A DNA stretch of 64,000 bases from Lysobacter sp. (GTDB taxonomy: Bacteria > Pseudomonadota > Gammaproteobacteria > Xanthomonadales > Xanthomonadaceae): positions 1 to 64,000 of the forward strand of contig JAHCAU010000016.1 in the NCBI GenBank assembly GCA_019634715.1, written 5' to 3'. Below the pieces are notes generated by a model. That model made no database searches, was not told the origin of the DNA, and saw only the letters and a program-made list of their open reading frames with translations. The translations under genes were made by a program, and so were the position numbers. Of the stretch, positions 1 through 9,018 are shown piece by piece (the first letter of the stretch is position 1; the number at the start of each line of letters is the position of its first letter).

Positions 1-29
1 CGGCTTTCGAATCGCCGGCATGCAAAGCC

Positions 30-47
30 GGTGCGATGCATCGCACC
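30..47. repeat. Perfect 18-bp palindrome after the M23 peptidase gene
   Basis: GGTGCGATGCATCGCACC reads the same on both strands and ends one base before the stop codon of the leftward M23 gene. It may act as a transcript-end hairpin. There is no clear T-run, so terminator function is a guess. Confidence 0.4.
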
Positions 48-884
48 CTATTGCGCGGCGTCGCCTGACGCTGGCGCCGGCGTCGTCACCGCCTCGCTGA
101 ACCGCAGGATCCCCTGCGGGCCGAACATGCGGAACGGGATCGATTCCAGCGACATCCCGCGATTGACCTGCACCACGAAGTGCAGGTGCGGGCCGGCGCT
201 GAAGCCGGTGTTGCCCGACAGGCCGATCGGTTCGCCCTTGCGCACCGGCTGGCCCAGGCGCACCAGCACGCCGCCGGTCTTCAGGTGCGCGTACAGCGCC
301 ATCGTGCCGTCGTTGTGGAGGATGCGTACGTAGTTGGCGCGGCCGGCGTCGGCGGCGGCATTGCGGCCGGCGCCGCTGAAGCCGCTTTCCAGATCCATCA
401 CCGTGCCGGCGCGCGCGGCGACCACCGGGGTGCCTTCGTCGATGGCGAAATCGACGGCATGCCGGTTCTCGGCATCGCGATGGCTGTGTGCGCCGCCCCA
501 GCTCTGCGCGATGCGCAGTTCGCGGCTCTGCAGCGGATAGGCGTATTCCACGTCGCGCGGCTGCGCATTCGGTGACCCGGGAACGATGCGCAGCGGGAGC
601 ACCGCGGATGGCGTCGCGCGCAGCCGGGTCACCAGGCGGCGTTCGTAGGCGGGCAGCAGCGCGCGTGCAGGCAGGGCGGGTTCGGCGGCGGGTGCGCGGC
701 GGCCCGCGGGCGCGGACAGCAGCACTTCGACCGGGCCGGCCATCCGGTTCTCGGCCCAGGCCTCGACGCCGCCCGCGCCTTCGCGCAGGCTCAACGCGAC
801 GCGCGCGATCTCGTCGTCGTCGGCGCGTGCGGCGCTGGCGAGCACGGCCAGCGATATCGATGCGACCGCGGTGACGACGCGCAT
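48..884 (-). CDS. Secreted M23 (LytM-type) metallopeptidase
   Basis: This 278-residue protein starts with a signal peptide of about 21 residues (ending ASAARA, then DDDE), so it should act in the periplasm or outside. The C-terminal half is an M23/LytM domain: the zinc ligand segment NRHAVDFAIDEGTPV (H...D), then LYAHL, and the final GPHLHFVV with the catalytic and ligand histidines. The family cuts peptide cross-links in peptidoglycan or acts as an amidase activator. Because the H...D and HxH ligands are present, real endopeptidase activity is likely. The gene starts only 8 bp after the stop of the upstream NHL-type gene and is probably co-transcribed with it. The substrate cannot be told from sequence. 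Confidence 0.88.
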   Translation of the reverse strand: MRVVTAVASISLAVLASAARADDDEIARVALSLREGAGGVEAWAENRMAGPVEVLLSAPAGRRAPAAEPALPARALLPAYERRLVTRLRATPSAVLPLRIVPGSPNAQPRDVEYAYPLQSRELRIAQSWGGAHSHRDAENRHAVDFAIDEGTPVVAARAGTVMDLESGFSGAGRNAAADAGRANYVRILHNDGTMALYAHLKTGGVLVRLGQPVRKGEPIGLSGNTGFSAGPHLHFVVQVNRGMSLESIPFRMFGPQGILRFSEAVTTPAPASGDAAQ

Positions 885-892
885 CCCGGGAC

Positions 893-1987
893 TCAGCGGC
901 AGCGGCGGTCGAGCTTCAGGGCTGCGATCACATCGCGCAGGTCGAACGCGGCGACCGATTTATCGGCATGCACCGCGTACAGCGCGCCGCTGGGGAAGCG
1001 GGCGTTGCCTTCGTCGCGCAGCGCGATGCCGTCGGTGGTCGCCACGGTGCGCCCGGTGATGCTGCCCACGCGCCTGAGCGTCCTGCGCTCGAAGACGTGG
1101 AACACGGTCAGCGGCGCCAGCTGGTCGACCGACACCCAATAGCCTCGGCGCGGGCCGCAGGCCCACAGCGCCACGCCTTCGGCCTCGAAGGAAAAGGTGT
1201 CCTCGGGCAGTTGCCGACCCGTCGGCTTGCCCGCGAGCGTGTACTCGCGCAGCGTGGATTTCGGATGGTACTCGTCGGCGATCAGCAGGCGGTCGTGCGC
1301 CGGATCGCCGGCGATGGATTCGACGATGCGCAGGGCGCCGTGCTCGCTGGTGTCGCCGAAACTGCCACGCGACTCGGCGCGCACGCCGCCGTCGGCGGAG
1401 AACGCCAGGCGGTAGCGGCGCACGCGCTGGTCGAGTTCGGCCAGCGGCGGCAACTGGTCGAAGCGCTCGCCGTACATGAAGCTGTCGGTGACGTAGGCAT
1501 CGGCGCCCCGGCCGTCGGCATCGGGGTTGAGCCACAGGCCGTAGGGCGCGCGCAGCTCGCTGTCGCCGAAAGTGGCGAGCGGGCGGAAGTCCGGCAGCGA
1601 CAGCACCTGGATGCGGCGGTTGTCGCGCTCGGCCACGAACAGGCGGTCGCCGTGTATCGCGATCCCGTTGGGGCGCTTGAACTGGCCGGGCTCGGTGCCC
1701 TTGCCGCCGACGGCACGCAGGCGTTCGCCGGTGTCGGCATCGAACACGACCAGTTGGTGGCTGGACTTGGCGGTGGCGATCAGCCATGTGCGGCCGTCTG
1801 GGTGACGCCAGGTGGCCAGGGAATCGAGCTCGTCGCCGGGCGATTCGGCCGAGACATAGGCCTCGGGCACGACGATCGGCACGGAGGGCGGGGCGGGGCG
1901 CGGGGCGGTGGCGGGGCCGGCTGCGGCGAATCCTGTCGCGCAGAGGAGCAGGCCGGCCGCGAGGAGACGGCGGTGGGTCTTAGGCAT
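893..1987 (-). CDS. Secreted NHL/beta-propeller (phytase-like) protein
   Basis: This 364-residue protein has an N-terminal signal peptide (LLAAGLLLCATGFAAAG). The body contains NHL-like repeat segments, for example GQFKRPNGIAIHGDRLFVAE followed by RDNRRIQVLSLPDF, and later repeats around DAYVTDSF and LLIADEY. These indicate a beta-propeller. Similar proteins are often labelled as 3-phytase-like or gluconolactonase/NHL proteins. I see no diagnostic set of phytase residues, so I do not assign an activity. It is transcribed leftward, divergent from the met operon, and is followed 8 bp later by the M23 peptidase gene, so both are likely exported as a pair. Confidence 0.75.
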   Translation of the reverse strand: MPKTHRRLLAAGLLLCATGFAAAGPATAPRPAPPSVPIVVPEAYVSAESPGDELDSLATWRHPDGRTWLIATAKSSHQLVVFDADTGERLRAVGGKGTEPGQFKRPNGIAIHGDRLFVAERDNRRIQVLSLPDFRPLATFGDSELRAPYGLWLNPDADGRGADAYVTDSFMYGERFDQLPPLAELDQRVRRYRLAFSADGGVRAESRGSFGDTSEHGALRIVESIAGDPAHDRLLIADEYHPKSTLREYTLAGKPTGRQLPEDTFSFEAEGVALWACGPRRGYWVSVDQLAPLTVFHVFERRTLRRVGSITGRTVATTDGIALRDEGNARFPSGALYAVHADKSVAAFDLRDVIAALKLDRRCR

Positions 1988-2061
1988 GCGGACGAGTATC
2001 TGCGAACAGGGGCGCCGATGGACAGCTGCTTATGAAATATCGTTCTATGCGGATGAAGCGA

Positions 2062-2089
2062 TTGACATGCTGCGGCGCAGCGCTATCCT
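2062..2089 (+). promoter_or_regulatory. Sigma-70 promoter of the met operon
   Basis: A perfect -35 box TTGACA (2062-2067) is followed, after a 16-bp spacer, by the -10 box TATCCT (2084-2089). The expected start of transcription is about 2096-2098, exactly where the SAM-I aptamer begins. Confidence 0.75.
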
Positions 2090-2097
2090 GTGGCCAT

Positions 2098-2222
2098 CCA
2101 TCAAGACCGGCTGAGGGACAGGCCCTTTGAAGCCGGGGCAACCTGTTGGTACCGACCGCGACGCGGCCGGGACTATGAAGGTGCCAATTCCTGCGGGGAC
2201 CCTGTGTCCGCCGTGAAGATGG
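2098..2222 (+). promoter_or_regulatory. SAM-I (S-box) riboswitch
   Basis: The leader carries the S-box core: GAGGGACAGGCCCTTTGAAG (2113-2132) followed by CCGGGGCAACC, and downstream GGTGCCAATTCCTGC. The P1 helix closes with CCATC (2098-2102) pairing to GATGG (2218-2222). Known S-box RNAs bind S-adenosylmethionine and control methionine genes. The metX-metB-hom operon follows directly. Expression-platform hairpins lie just downstream (2231-2249 and 2266-2307). Confidence 0.93.
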
Positions 2223-2230
2223 TTGCGCGT

Positions 2231-2307
2231 GGCGATCCTGCGGATCGCCGTCGACAACGACTCTCCGGTCTCCCCGCGGCCTCTGATGGCCCCCTCCACG
2301 GAGACCG
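2231..2307 (+). promoter_or_regulatory. Riboswitch expression platform with Shine-Dalgarno-masking hairpin
   Basis: Two hairpins follow the aptamer. The first is a perfect 8-bp stem GGCGATCC/GGATCGCC (2231-2249). The second pairs CGGTCTCC (2266-2273) with GGAGACCG (2300-2307). The 3' arm of the second contains the GGAG ribosome binding site of metX (ATG at 2312). No T-run follows either stem, so control is more likely at translation than by a terminator. That reading is inference from the sequence. Confidence 0.65.
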
Positions 2308-2311
2308 CGCC

Positions 2312-3352
2312 ATGTCCTTCGCCGCCACCCCCGCCCTCGCCGAGTCCGTCGTCGACGCCTGTCGATACGTGCCCCATGTCGCCGACGTGCCGTCCGCGCC
2401 GCGCGCCATCCGTGGCCGCCTGCGCGCGACGCTGGCGATGCGCCATGCCGGCGAACGCAGCGTGGACATCGCCTGGGAAGCGGTCGGCCCGGTCGACGCA
2501 CCGGTGCTGGTGGTGGCCGGCGGCATTTCCGCGCACCGCCACGCCATCGCCAGCCACGACTTCCCCGAGAACGGCTGGTGGCAGAACCAGAGCGGTACCG
2601 GCCTCGATGCGCGCCGTTTCCGTCTGGTATCGATCGACTGGATCGGCGCCGACGGCACGCTCGACGCCGCCATCGACAGCGCCGACCAGGCCGACGCCAT
2701 CGCCGCCGTGCTCGATGCGCTGGGCGTGGAGAAGGCCGCGGCCTTCATCGGCAGCTCCTACGGCGCGATGGTCGGCCTGCAGTTCGCCGCGCGCCATCCG
2801 CAGCGCGTGCGCCGCCTCGTCGCGATCAGCGGCGCGCACCGCGCGCATCCCTACGCCAGCGCGTGGCGCGCGCTGCAGCGCCAGGCGGTGGCGCTGGGCC
2901 AGCTGCAGTGCGACGAAGGGCAGGGCCTGGCGCTCGCCCGCCAGCTGGCGATGCTGAGCTATCGCACGCCGAACGAATTCGCCGAGCGCTTCGACGAAGC
3001 GCCGCAGCTGGTGCACGGCCGTGCGCGCGTCGCCGCCCAGGATTACCTCGAACACTGCGCCGCGACCTGGGTCGCGCGCACCTCGCCCACGGCTTTCCTG
3101 CGCCTGTCCGAATCGATCGACCTGCATCGCGTGGATCCGCGCGAAGTGCGCGTGCCGACCACCGTGGTCGCGATCGTCGAGGACCGCCTTGTGCCGCTGG
3201 ACGATCTGTTCGCGCTGGCCGAAGGCCTGCCGCGCGGCGAAATCCGTGTGTTGCGCTCGAAGTACGGGCACGACGCTTTCCTGACCGAGCCGCGCGAGAT
3301 CGCGGACATCCTCGGCAAATCCCTCGAAGACGTGTGTGGAGACGTGGCATGA
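2312..3352 (+). CDS. metX: Homoserine O-acyltransferase (MetX family)
   Basis: MetX transfers an acyl group (acetyl or succinyl) to homoserine, the first committed step to methionine. The 346-residue protein is an alpha/beta hydrolase. The nucleophile elbow is GSSYGAM (Ser149), the acid is in VEDRLVP (Asp291) and the base is in YGHDAF (His320). The start at 2312 is chosen because GGAG lies 8 bp upstream and the reading frame further upstream runs through the riboswitch. The stop overlaps the metB start by 4 bp (ATGA), so the two are translationally coupled. MetX-fold enzymes differ in acyl donor and the family name alone does not settle it; succinyl-CoA is plausible in this lineage. The SAM-I riboswitch upstream controls it. 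Confidence 0.9.
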   Translation: MSFAATPALAESVVDACRYVPHVADVPSAPRAIRGRLRATLAMRHAGERSVDIAWEAVGPVDAPVLVVAGGISAHRHAIASHDFPENGWWQNQSGTGLDARRFRLVSIDWIGADGTLDAAIDSADQADAIAAVLDALGVEKAAAFIGSSYGAMVGLQFAARHPQRVRRLVAISGAHRAHPYASAWRALQRQAVALGQLQCDEGQGLALARQLAMLSYRTPNEFAERFDEAPQLVHGRARVAAQDYLEHCAATWVARTSPTAFLRLSESIDLHRVDPREVRVPTTVVAIVEDRLVPLDDLFALAEGLPRGEIRVLRSKYGHDAFLTEPREIADILGKSLEDVCGDVA

Positions 3353-4581
3353 GCGCGACCCTGAATGGACCTTTCAACGGCGGCGAGCCGCAATCGGCGA
3401 CCCGCGCGGTGCGCGCCGGCATCGACAGCGACACGGCCTTCGGTGCGGTGACGCCGCCGATCGTGCTCTCGTCGAACTTCAGCTTCGCCGGCTTCGGCGA
3501 GAAGCGGCAGTACGACTACACGCGCAGCGGCAATCCCACGCGCGATCTGCTCGGCGAAGCGCTGGCCGAATTGGAAGGCGGCGCCGGCGGCGTGGTCACC
3601 TCCACCGGCATGTCCGCGATCACCCTGCTGCTGCACGCGCTGCTCAAGCAGGGGGAGCGCCTGGTGGTGCCGCACGACGCGTACGGCGGCAGCTGGCGCC
3701 TGTTCAACGCGCTGGCGAACAAGGGCGCGTTCGAACTGTCGACGGTCGACCTGACCGATCCGCGCGCGCTGGCCGATGCGCTGGCGCTCAAGCCGGCGGT
3801 GGTGTGGATCGAAACCCCGTCGAATCCGCTGCTGCGCATCACCGACCTGCGCTTCGTGATCGAAGCCGCGCACGCCGCCGGTGCCCGCGTGGTCGTCGAC
3901 AACACCTTCCTGTCGCCGGCGCTGCAGCGCCCGATCGAATTCGGCGCCGACTACGTGATCCACTCGACCACCAAGTACATCAATGGCCACAGCGACGTGG
4001 TCGGCGGCGCGGTCGTCGCGAAGGATGCGGAACAGCACCAGCAGCTGGTGTGGTGGGCGAACGCGCTTGGCCTGACCGGTTCGCCGTTCGACAGCTTCCT
4101 GACCCTGCGCGGCCTGCGCACGCTGGATGCGCGCCTGCGCGTGCACCAGGAGAACACCCATGCGCTGATCGCGCTGCTGCAGGACCATCCGGCGGTGCGC
4201 AAGCTGCACTATCCGGGCCTGGCCTCGCATCCGGGCCACGCGCTGGCCGCGCGCCAGCAGAAGGGCTTCGGCGCGATGCTCTCGCTCGAACTCGACGGCG
4301 GCGAAGAAGCGGTCCGCGCCTTCGTCGACGGCCTGCAGTACTTCACGCTGGCCGAGTCGCTGGGCGGCGTCGAAAGCCTGGTAGCGCATCCGGCGACCAT
4401 GACCCATGCCGCGATGACGCCCGAAGCGCGCGCCGCCGCCGGCATCGGCGATGGCCTGGTGCGCCTGTCGGTGGGCATCGAACACGCCGACGACCTGGTC
4501 GCCGACATCGCCGCCGGCCTCGCGCGCGCGCAGGCCGTGGTCGATGCGCGAAAACCCTGTACCAAACAGGTCGTGCTGTGA
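3349..4581 (+). CDS. metB: Cystathionine gamma-synthase or related Cys/Met PLP enzyme
   Basis: This 410-residue protein belongs to the Cys/Met metabolism PLP family. It has YDYTRSGNPTRDLLGEALAE near the N terminus, the DNTFLSP segment and the cofactor lysine in HSTTKYINGHSD (Lys209). In the pathway it joins O-acylhomoserine to cysteine, giving cystathionine. It could alternatively act as an O-acylhomoserine sulfhydrylase. The order with metX and hom, and 4-bp overlaps on both sides (ATGA with metX, GTGA with hom), support the methionine role. It shares the SAM-riboswitch transcript. Confidence 0.9.
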   Translation: MSATLNGPFNGGEPQSATRAVRAGIDSDTAFGAVTPPIVLSSNFSFAGFGEKRQYDYTRSGNPTRDLLGEALAELEGGAGGVVTSTGMSAITLLLHALLKQGERLVVPHDAYGGSWRLFNALANKGAFELSTVDLTDPRALADALALKPAVVWIETPSNPLLRITDLRFVIEAAHAAGARVVVDNTFLSPALQRPIEFGADYVIHSTTKYINGHSDVVGGAVVAKDAEQHQQLVWWANALGLTGSPFDSFLTLRGLRTLDARLRVHQENTHALIALLQDHPAVRKLHYPGLASHPGHALAARQQKGFGAMLSLELDGGEEAVRAFVDGLQYFTLAESLGGVESLVAHPATMTHAAMTPEARAAAGIGDGLVRLSVGIEHADDLVADIAAGLARAQAVVDARKPCTKQVVL

Positions 4582-5690
4582 GCGGAGAGGTCGTCATCGC
4601 GCATATCGGCGTCGCCGCGCGCCCGCAGTCGCGCGCGGCCGATGCGCCGGCGCGGATCGCGCTGCTCGGTACCGGCACCGTGGGCAGTGCGGTGCTGGCG
4701 CGGCTCGCGGGCTGGGACGGCACGCGGCCGGGCGAGCGCCTATCGCTGCAGTACGTGGCGAATTCGAGGTTCGGGTTCAGGCCGGCGTCCACGGCCGAGG
4801 CGGCAGCGCGTGCGGTGTCGGGAGTGGCATCGCACGCGCCGCCGTCGCTTGATGCCGTGGCCTGCGCGCTCGGCGCGCACGGCACGCGCGTCGTCATCGA
4901 TGCCACCGCCAGCGAGGCGGTGACCGCCCGCCACGCGGCCTGGCTGGCCGACGGCATCCATGTCGTCACCGCCTGCAAGCTCGGACAGGGCACGTCGCTG
5001 GCGCGCTGGCGCGAGATCCGCGAAGCCTGCGCCCTCGGTGGCACGCATTACGGCGACAGCGCGACCGTCGGCGCGGGCCTGCCGCTCTTGCGCTCGCTGC
5101 GCGCGCTGCAGGCCGGCGGCGACCGCATCCACGCCATCGCCGGCGTGCTCTCCGGTTCGCTGGCCTGGTTGTTCAATCATTACGACGGCCTGCGGCCGTT
5201 CTCGGGTTTCGTGCGTCAGGCGCGCGATGCCGGCTACACCGAACCCGATCCGCGCGACGACCTGTCCGGCGAGGACGTGCGGCGCAAGATCCTGATTCTC
5301 GCGCGTGCCGCCGGCGTGGCCCTGGACAGCGCCGCGGTGGAGGTCGATTCGCTGGTGCCGCAGACGCTGGCCGTGCTGTCGGCGACGGACGTGGATGCCG
5401 CGTTGCCCGAGCTGGATACGCCGCTGCGCGAGCGTTTCGCGGATGCCTACAAGCGCGGCGAGAAGCTGCGCTTCCTCGCGCGCCTGGAAGACGGTCGCGC
5501 GCGCGTCGGCCTGCAGTCGCTGCCGGCGGACCATCCGCTGGCCGGCGGCGCCGGCACCGACAACCGCGTCGCGATCTGGAGCGACCGCTACGACCGGCAG
5601 CCGCTGGTGATCCAGGGGCCGGGCGCGGGCGCCGGTGTCACCGCCGCGGGCCTGCTCGACGACGTGCTGGAGATCGTGTCGAGACAGTGA
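4578..5690 (+). CDS. hom: Homoserine dehydrogenase (monofunctional, no ACT domain)
   Basis: The enzyme reduces aspartate semialdehyde to homoserine, feeding methionine and threonine synthesis. The 370-residue protein begins with a GTG codon that overlaps the metB stop (GTGA). It shows the NAD(P)-binding motif ALLGTGTVGSAV near residues 30-42, VTACK around the active site, and the conserved GVLSGSLAWLFN and GYTEPDPRDDLSGEDVRRK segments. It ends after the catalytic domain, without an aspartokinase fusion or C-terminal ACT domain, so feedback by threonine would not act through ACT. Its place third in the SAM-riboswitch operon fits supply of homoserine to MetX. Confidence 0.9.
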   Translation: MSGEVVIAHIGVAARPQSRAADAPARIALLGTGTVGSAVLARLAGWDGTRPGERLSLQYVANSRFGFRPASTAEAAARAVSGVASHAPPSLDAVACALGAHGTRVVIDATASEAVTARHAAWLADGIHVVTACKLGQGTSLARWREIREACALGGTHYGDSATVGAGLPLLRSLRALQAGGDRIHAIAGVLSGSLAWLFNHYDGLRPFSGFVRQARDAGYTEPDPRDDLSGEDVRRKILILARAAGVALDSAAVEVDSLVPQTLAVLSATDVDAALPELDTPLRERFADAYKRGEKLRFLARLEDGRARVGLQSLPADHPLAGGAGTDNRVAIWSDRYDRQPLVIQGPGAGAGVTAAGLLDDVLEIVSRQ

Positions 5691-5700
5691 AAGTGCCCCT

Positions 5701-5734
5701 GACATCAAGCTCCCTTTTGCGAAGGGGGCATGTC
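5701..5734. terminator. Imperfect inverted repeat between convergent genes
   Basis: GACAT (5701) pairs with ATGTC at the far end, and the inner CCCTT/AAGGG arms pair around a short loop. It lies between the stop of hom and the stop of the leftward GGDEF-EAL gene, so it could end both transcripts. T-runs are short. Confidence 0.45.
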
Positions 5735-5757
5735 GTTCCGGGGCATGGCCAGGCGCG

Positions 5758-7986
5758 TCACCTCGGCCGCGTCGCGTAGTCCCGTGCGAAGTACTGCGCC
5801 AGCGGCTCCGGCCGGTGCAGGCCGTAGCCCTGGGCCATGTCGACGCCGAGCGCGCGCAGCAGCGCGATGACCTGCTCGTTCTCGACCTGTTCGGCGATGG
5901 TCTTCTTGTGCAGCACGTGGGCGATGTCGGTGATCGAGCGCACGACCGCGGTCGACAGTTCGGAATCCTGCAGGTCGCGCACGAAGCTGCCGTCGATCTT
6001 GAAGTAATCGACATCCAGCGAGCGCAGGTAGTTGAACGAGCAGAAGCCGGTGCCGAAGTCGTCGAGCGCGAACGCGCAGCCGAGCGCGTGCAACTGCGCG
6101 ATCAGCGCCTGCGCGCGCGCCAGGTCGCGCACGGCGCTGGTTTCGGTGATCTCGAAGCACAGCTTGTGCGCCGGCACGCTGCTGCGCCGGACGCGATCGA
6201 CCACGTAGCGCTGGAAGCCTTCGTCGACCATCGAAGCGGCGGTGAGGTTGATCGCGCACAGGTGCACTTCGGCGGCAGCGGCCGGCCGCGCCTCCAGCCA
6301 GCCCAGCGCGAGTTCGATCACGTGACGATCCAGCTGCACGCCCAGCTGGAAGCGTTCGGCCGCGGGAATGAAGTCGCCCGGCGCCAGCCGTTGGCCAGTG
6401 ACCGGATCGCGCATGCGCAGCAGCAGTTCGAAGTGACGGCCCTGTCCGTCGCTGCCGTCGAGCGGCTGGATCGACTGGCAGTCCAGTTCGAACAGGCCGC
6501 GATCCAGCGCTTCGCGGATGCGCACCGCCCAGCGCATCGCGGCGGTGCGCTCCTGCAATTCGCCGGGCTCCTGGTTGGCGATGCAGATGCGGTTGCCGCC
6601 GAGTTCCTTGGCGGTGAAGCAGGCGGTGTCTGCCTGCGACAGCAGGTGGGTGTGGTCGCCGTGGCCGCCGACGAAGGTCACCAGGCCGATGCTGGCGGTG
6701 GCGTTCAGCGCCTGGCCCTGCCAGCCGACACGGTAGTCGTCGATCGCCAGCAGCACGCGTTCGGCGGCGCGCAGCGCGTACGCGGGCGAGCCGTGCAGCA
6801 GCAGCGCGAACTCGTCGCCGCCGATGCGGAACACCTCGTCCTTGCGCTCCACCGTGGCGCGCAGCAGCGAGCCGGTGCCCCGGATCAGCGCGTCGCCCGC
6901 GGCGCTGCCCACGGTGTCGTTGATCAGGCTCAGGTGGTCCAGGTCGAGATAGACCAGTCCTGCCTCGATGCCGGCGCGTGCGGCGGTGCGCTGCAGGGCC
7001 TCCTCGAACGCGCTGCGGTTGGGCAGGCCGGTGGCGCTGTCGGTCACCGCGCGCAGCAGGGCGCGCCGCGTCGCCGCACGCTGCTCGGCGATGGACGCGG
7101 TGAGCATCAGCGGCACGTTCGCGAACAGGCACATGAAGCCCAGCAGCAGCGCCACGTCGAACGGATCCTGCGGCGAGCGGAACGCGCCGATGCCCAGCGC
7201 GGTGATCGAGGTGATCACCAGCACGGCGATGCCGGTGCCGACCAGCGTCCACAGCGGCTCGAAGCGCACCGCGCTCCACAGCAGCAGCGCCAGCGGCAGC
7301 GACACCAGGCCCAGCGAGTACAGGCCGCTGTAGGTGCCGGCGATGTAGAAGACGCCGGCCGAGAGGATGGCGCAGGCCAGCCAGATCGCCTTCTCGCGGT
7401 GCACGGACATGCGATCGCCGAGCAGGGGTGCGACATCGCGCGCATCGGCATGGGTGAGGTAGAGCAGGGTCGGCGCGACGCAGGTGATGCCCAACAGGTC
7501 GCCCATCGTCCAGCGCGCGTACGCGTGCCAGAAATCGCTGCCGTCGGTCATGCCGTTGGCCAGCAGGCCCAGGGTGCCGATCATGGCCGAAGTCGCCGAC
7601 ATCGTGACCGCGCCGCACATCAGGGCGAAACCGCTGCGCACGCTCAGCCGCGCGGTGTCCTCGGTGAGCGCCCGGCAGGCCGTGTAGCCGGCGAGCGCGG
7701 CGACGATGTTGCTGCCGACCGAATAGGGCAGGAAGCCGGCCGGGACCGGTGCGAACAGGAGGTGGTTGACCAGGATGGGAAGGGCCACGAACAGCGACCA
7801 GCGCGGGCCGTAGCGGAGGACGGCGGCATAGGCGACGCCGGACGCGGGCCAGAACAGGGTGACTTCATCGGGCGCAAGGATGAGCACCCCGGCGAACCAG
7901 GCGCCGAGCAGGTACAGCGTCGACAGCCACAGGAGCCGCAGCACCCCGTCTTCCCCCGGTCGTGTCGTGTCCCGGCGAGCCGCCAC
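5758..7986 (-). CDS. Membrane MASE1-GGDEF-EAL cyclic-di-GMP protein
   Basis: This 742-residue protein has about eight N-terminal hydrophobic segments (residues about 15-300) resembling a MASE1 sensor, including LFWPASGVAYAAVLRYG. A diguanylate cyclase domain follows with an intact GGDEF at 389-393 (FRIGGDEFALL). The phosphodiesterase domain carries the EAL-position motif as FELLLR (near 516), then CAINLTAASM, CFEITETSAV, ALDDFGTG, YFKIDGSFV and EQVEN. The metal- and substrate-binding residues therefore look retained in both domains. It could make or break cyclic di-GMP, with the balance set by the sensor. It is a likely link to the pilus and secretion genes elsewhere in the window, but no direct operon connection exists. 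Confidence 0.9.
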   Translation of the reverse strand: MAARRDTTRPGEDGVLRLLWLSTLYLLGAWFAGVLILAPDEVTLFWPASGVAYAAVLRYGPRWSLFVALPILVNHLLFAPVPAGFLPYSVGSNIVAALAGYTACRALTEDTARLSVRSGFALMCGAVTMSATSAMIGTLGLLANGMTDGSDFWHAYARWTMGDLLGITCVAPTLLYLTHADARDVAPLLGDRMSVHREKAIWLACAILSAGVFYIAGTYSGLYSLGLVSLPLALLLWSAVRFEPLWTLVGTGIAVLVITSITALGIGAFRSPQDPFDVALLLGFMCLFANVPLMLTASIAEQRAATRRALLRAVTDSATGLPNRSAFEEALQRTAARAGIEAGLVYLDLDHLSLINDTVGSAAGDALIRGTGSLLRATVERKDEVFRIGGDEFALLLHGSPAYALRAAERVLLAIDDYRVGWQGQALNATASIGLVTFVGGHGDHTHLLSQADTACFTAKELGGNRICIANQEPGELQERTAAMRWAVRIREALDRGLFELDCQSIQPLDGSDGQGRHFELLLRMRDPVTGQRLAPGDFIPAAERFQLGVQLDRHVIELALGWLEARPAAAAEVHLCAINLTAASMVDEGFQRYVVDRVRRSSVPAHKLCFEITETSAVRDLARAQALIAQLHALGCAFALDDFGTGFCSFNYLRSLDVDYFKIDGSFVRDLQDSELSTAVVRSITDIAHVLHKKTIAEQVENEQVIALLRALGVDMAQGYGLHRPEPLAQYFARDYATRPR

Positions 7987-8055
7987 CCCGGCGCCCCGCG
8001 GGATGCGTGTCCCGGGCGGCGAAGTGGGCCTGTTCCGTGGGCGACTCTCGCAGAA

Positions 8056-9018
8056 TCAGTCGTCGATGCGCAAGACGCCCTGGCGGGTCCTGTCGAGGTG
8101 CAGGCGCAGGACGTCCGGCCGCGAATAGTGGCCGACCGGGTCGAAGTTCTGCCGCTCGCGATAGACCCGGGCGTGGTCGAGGTCGACGCAGAACACGCCT
8201 TCGCCGTCCTGCGGCGGCAGCAGCCACTGGCCATCCGGGCCGGCGACCGCGCTGCCGCCGTCGGCGCAGACCGCCGGCATGCGTTCACGGAGCAGGGCCG
8301 CGTGCGGATGGCTGTCGGGAATGTCCTCGCGACGCCACGGTGCGCCGACGCTGACCACGTAGCTGCGACCCTCGCGCGCGGCGAAGCGGGTGATGTCCTC
8401 GGTGTTGCGCCGGCTGCCCGGCCACACCGCCAGATGCAGGTCCTCGCCCTGCGCCGACAGCGCCGCGCGTGGCAGCGGCATCCAGTTTTCCCAGCAGTTC
8501 AGCGCGCCGACCGTGAACGGGCCGATCGGGAACGTGCGCAGGCCCGCGCCGTCGCCGGACGACCACACCAGCCGCTCCTCGTAGGTCGGCATCAGCTTGC
8601 GATGCACGTTGCGCAGCTCACCCGCGTCGTCGATCAGCATCAGGCTGCAGTACAGGCTGTGTCCGCCGCGATCGTCGGCACGTTCGATCGTGCCCAGCGC
8701 CACCCACAGGCCATGACGTCGCGCGGCCTCGCGGACCGGATCGAGATCGCCGCGCGCGACCGATACCGCCTGCGTGCAGTAGTGCGCATACAGCGACTTC
8801 TGCAGGTCGTCGTCGAAGCGTGCGCCCTCGGTGTGTTCGAGCCAGAACGGATAGCCCGGCAGCAGCGCCTCGCCGAACACCACCAGTTTCGCGCCCTGCA
8901 GTGCAGCATCGTCGATCGCCGCGACGATCTTCAGCGTGGTGGCTTCGCGATCAAGCCACACCGGCGCGATCTGGGCGAGGGCGACGCGGAGGGTGGATAT
9001 TGAGGCAAGGTCGTTCAT
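8056..9018 (-). CDS. Nitrilase-family C-N hydrolase
   Basis: The 320-residue protein has the nitrilase catalytic triad: Glu50 (VVFGEALLPGYPFWL), Lys141 (HRKLMPTYEERLVWSSGDG) and Cys175 (ALNCWENWMPL). The CWEN-x-MPL context matches true nitrilases, which convert nitriles to carboxylic acids and ammonia, rather than amidases. Family length is usual. No signal peptide is seen, so it should be cytoplasmic. Its start overlaps the stop of the AT-richer upstream gene by 4 bp, which would couple translation of the two. Substrate unknown. Confidence 0.88.
   Translation of the reverse strand: MNDLASISTLRVALAQIAPVWLDREATTLKIVAAIDDAALQGAKLVVFGEALLPGYPFWLEHTEGARFDDDLQKSLYAHYCTQAVSVARGDLDPVREAARRHGLWVALGTIERADDRGGHSLYCSLMLIDDAGELRNVHRKLMPTYEERLVWSSGDGAGLRTFPIGPFTVGALNCWENWMPLPRAALSAQGEDLHLAVWPGSRRNTEDITRFAAREGRSYVVSVGAPWRREDIPDSHPHAALLRERMPAVCADGGSAVAGPDGQWLLPPQDGEGVFCVDLDHARVYRERQNFDPVGHYSRPDVLRLHLDRTRQGVLRIDD

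Noticed and set aside
5635..9003. A 1122-codon open frame on the plus strand
   Set aside because: It runs opposite to the GGDEF-EAL and nitrilase genes, which have clear domain motifs. In GC-rich DNA such long antisense frames are expected and its product is low-complexity.
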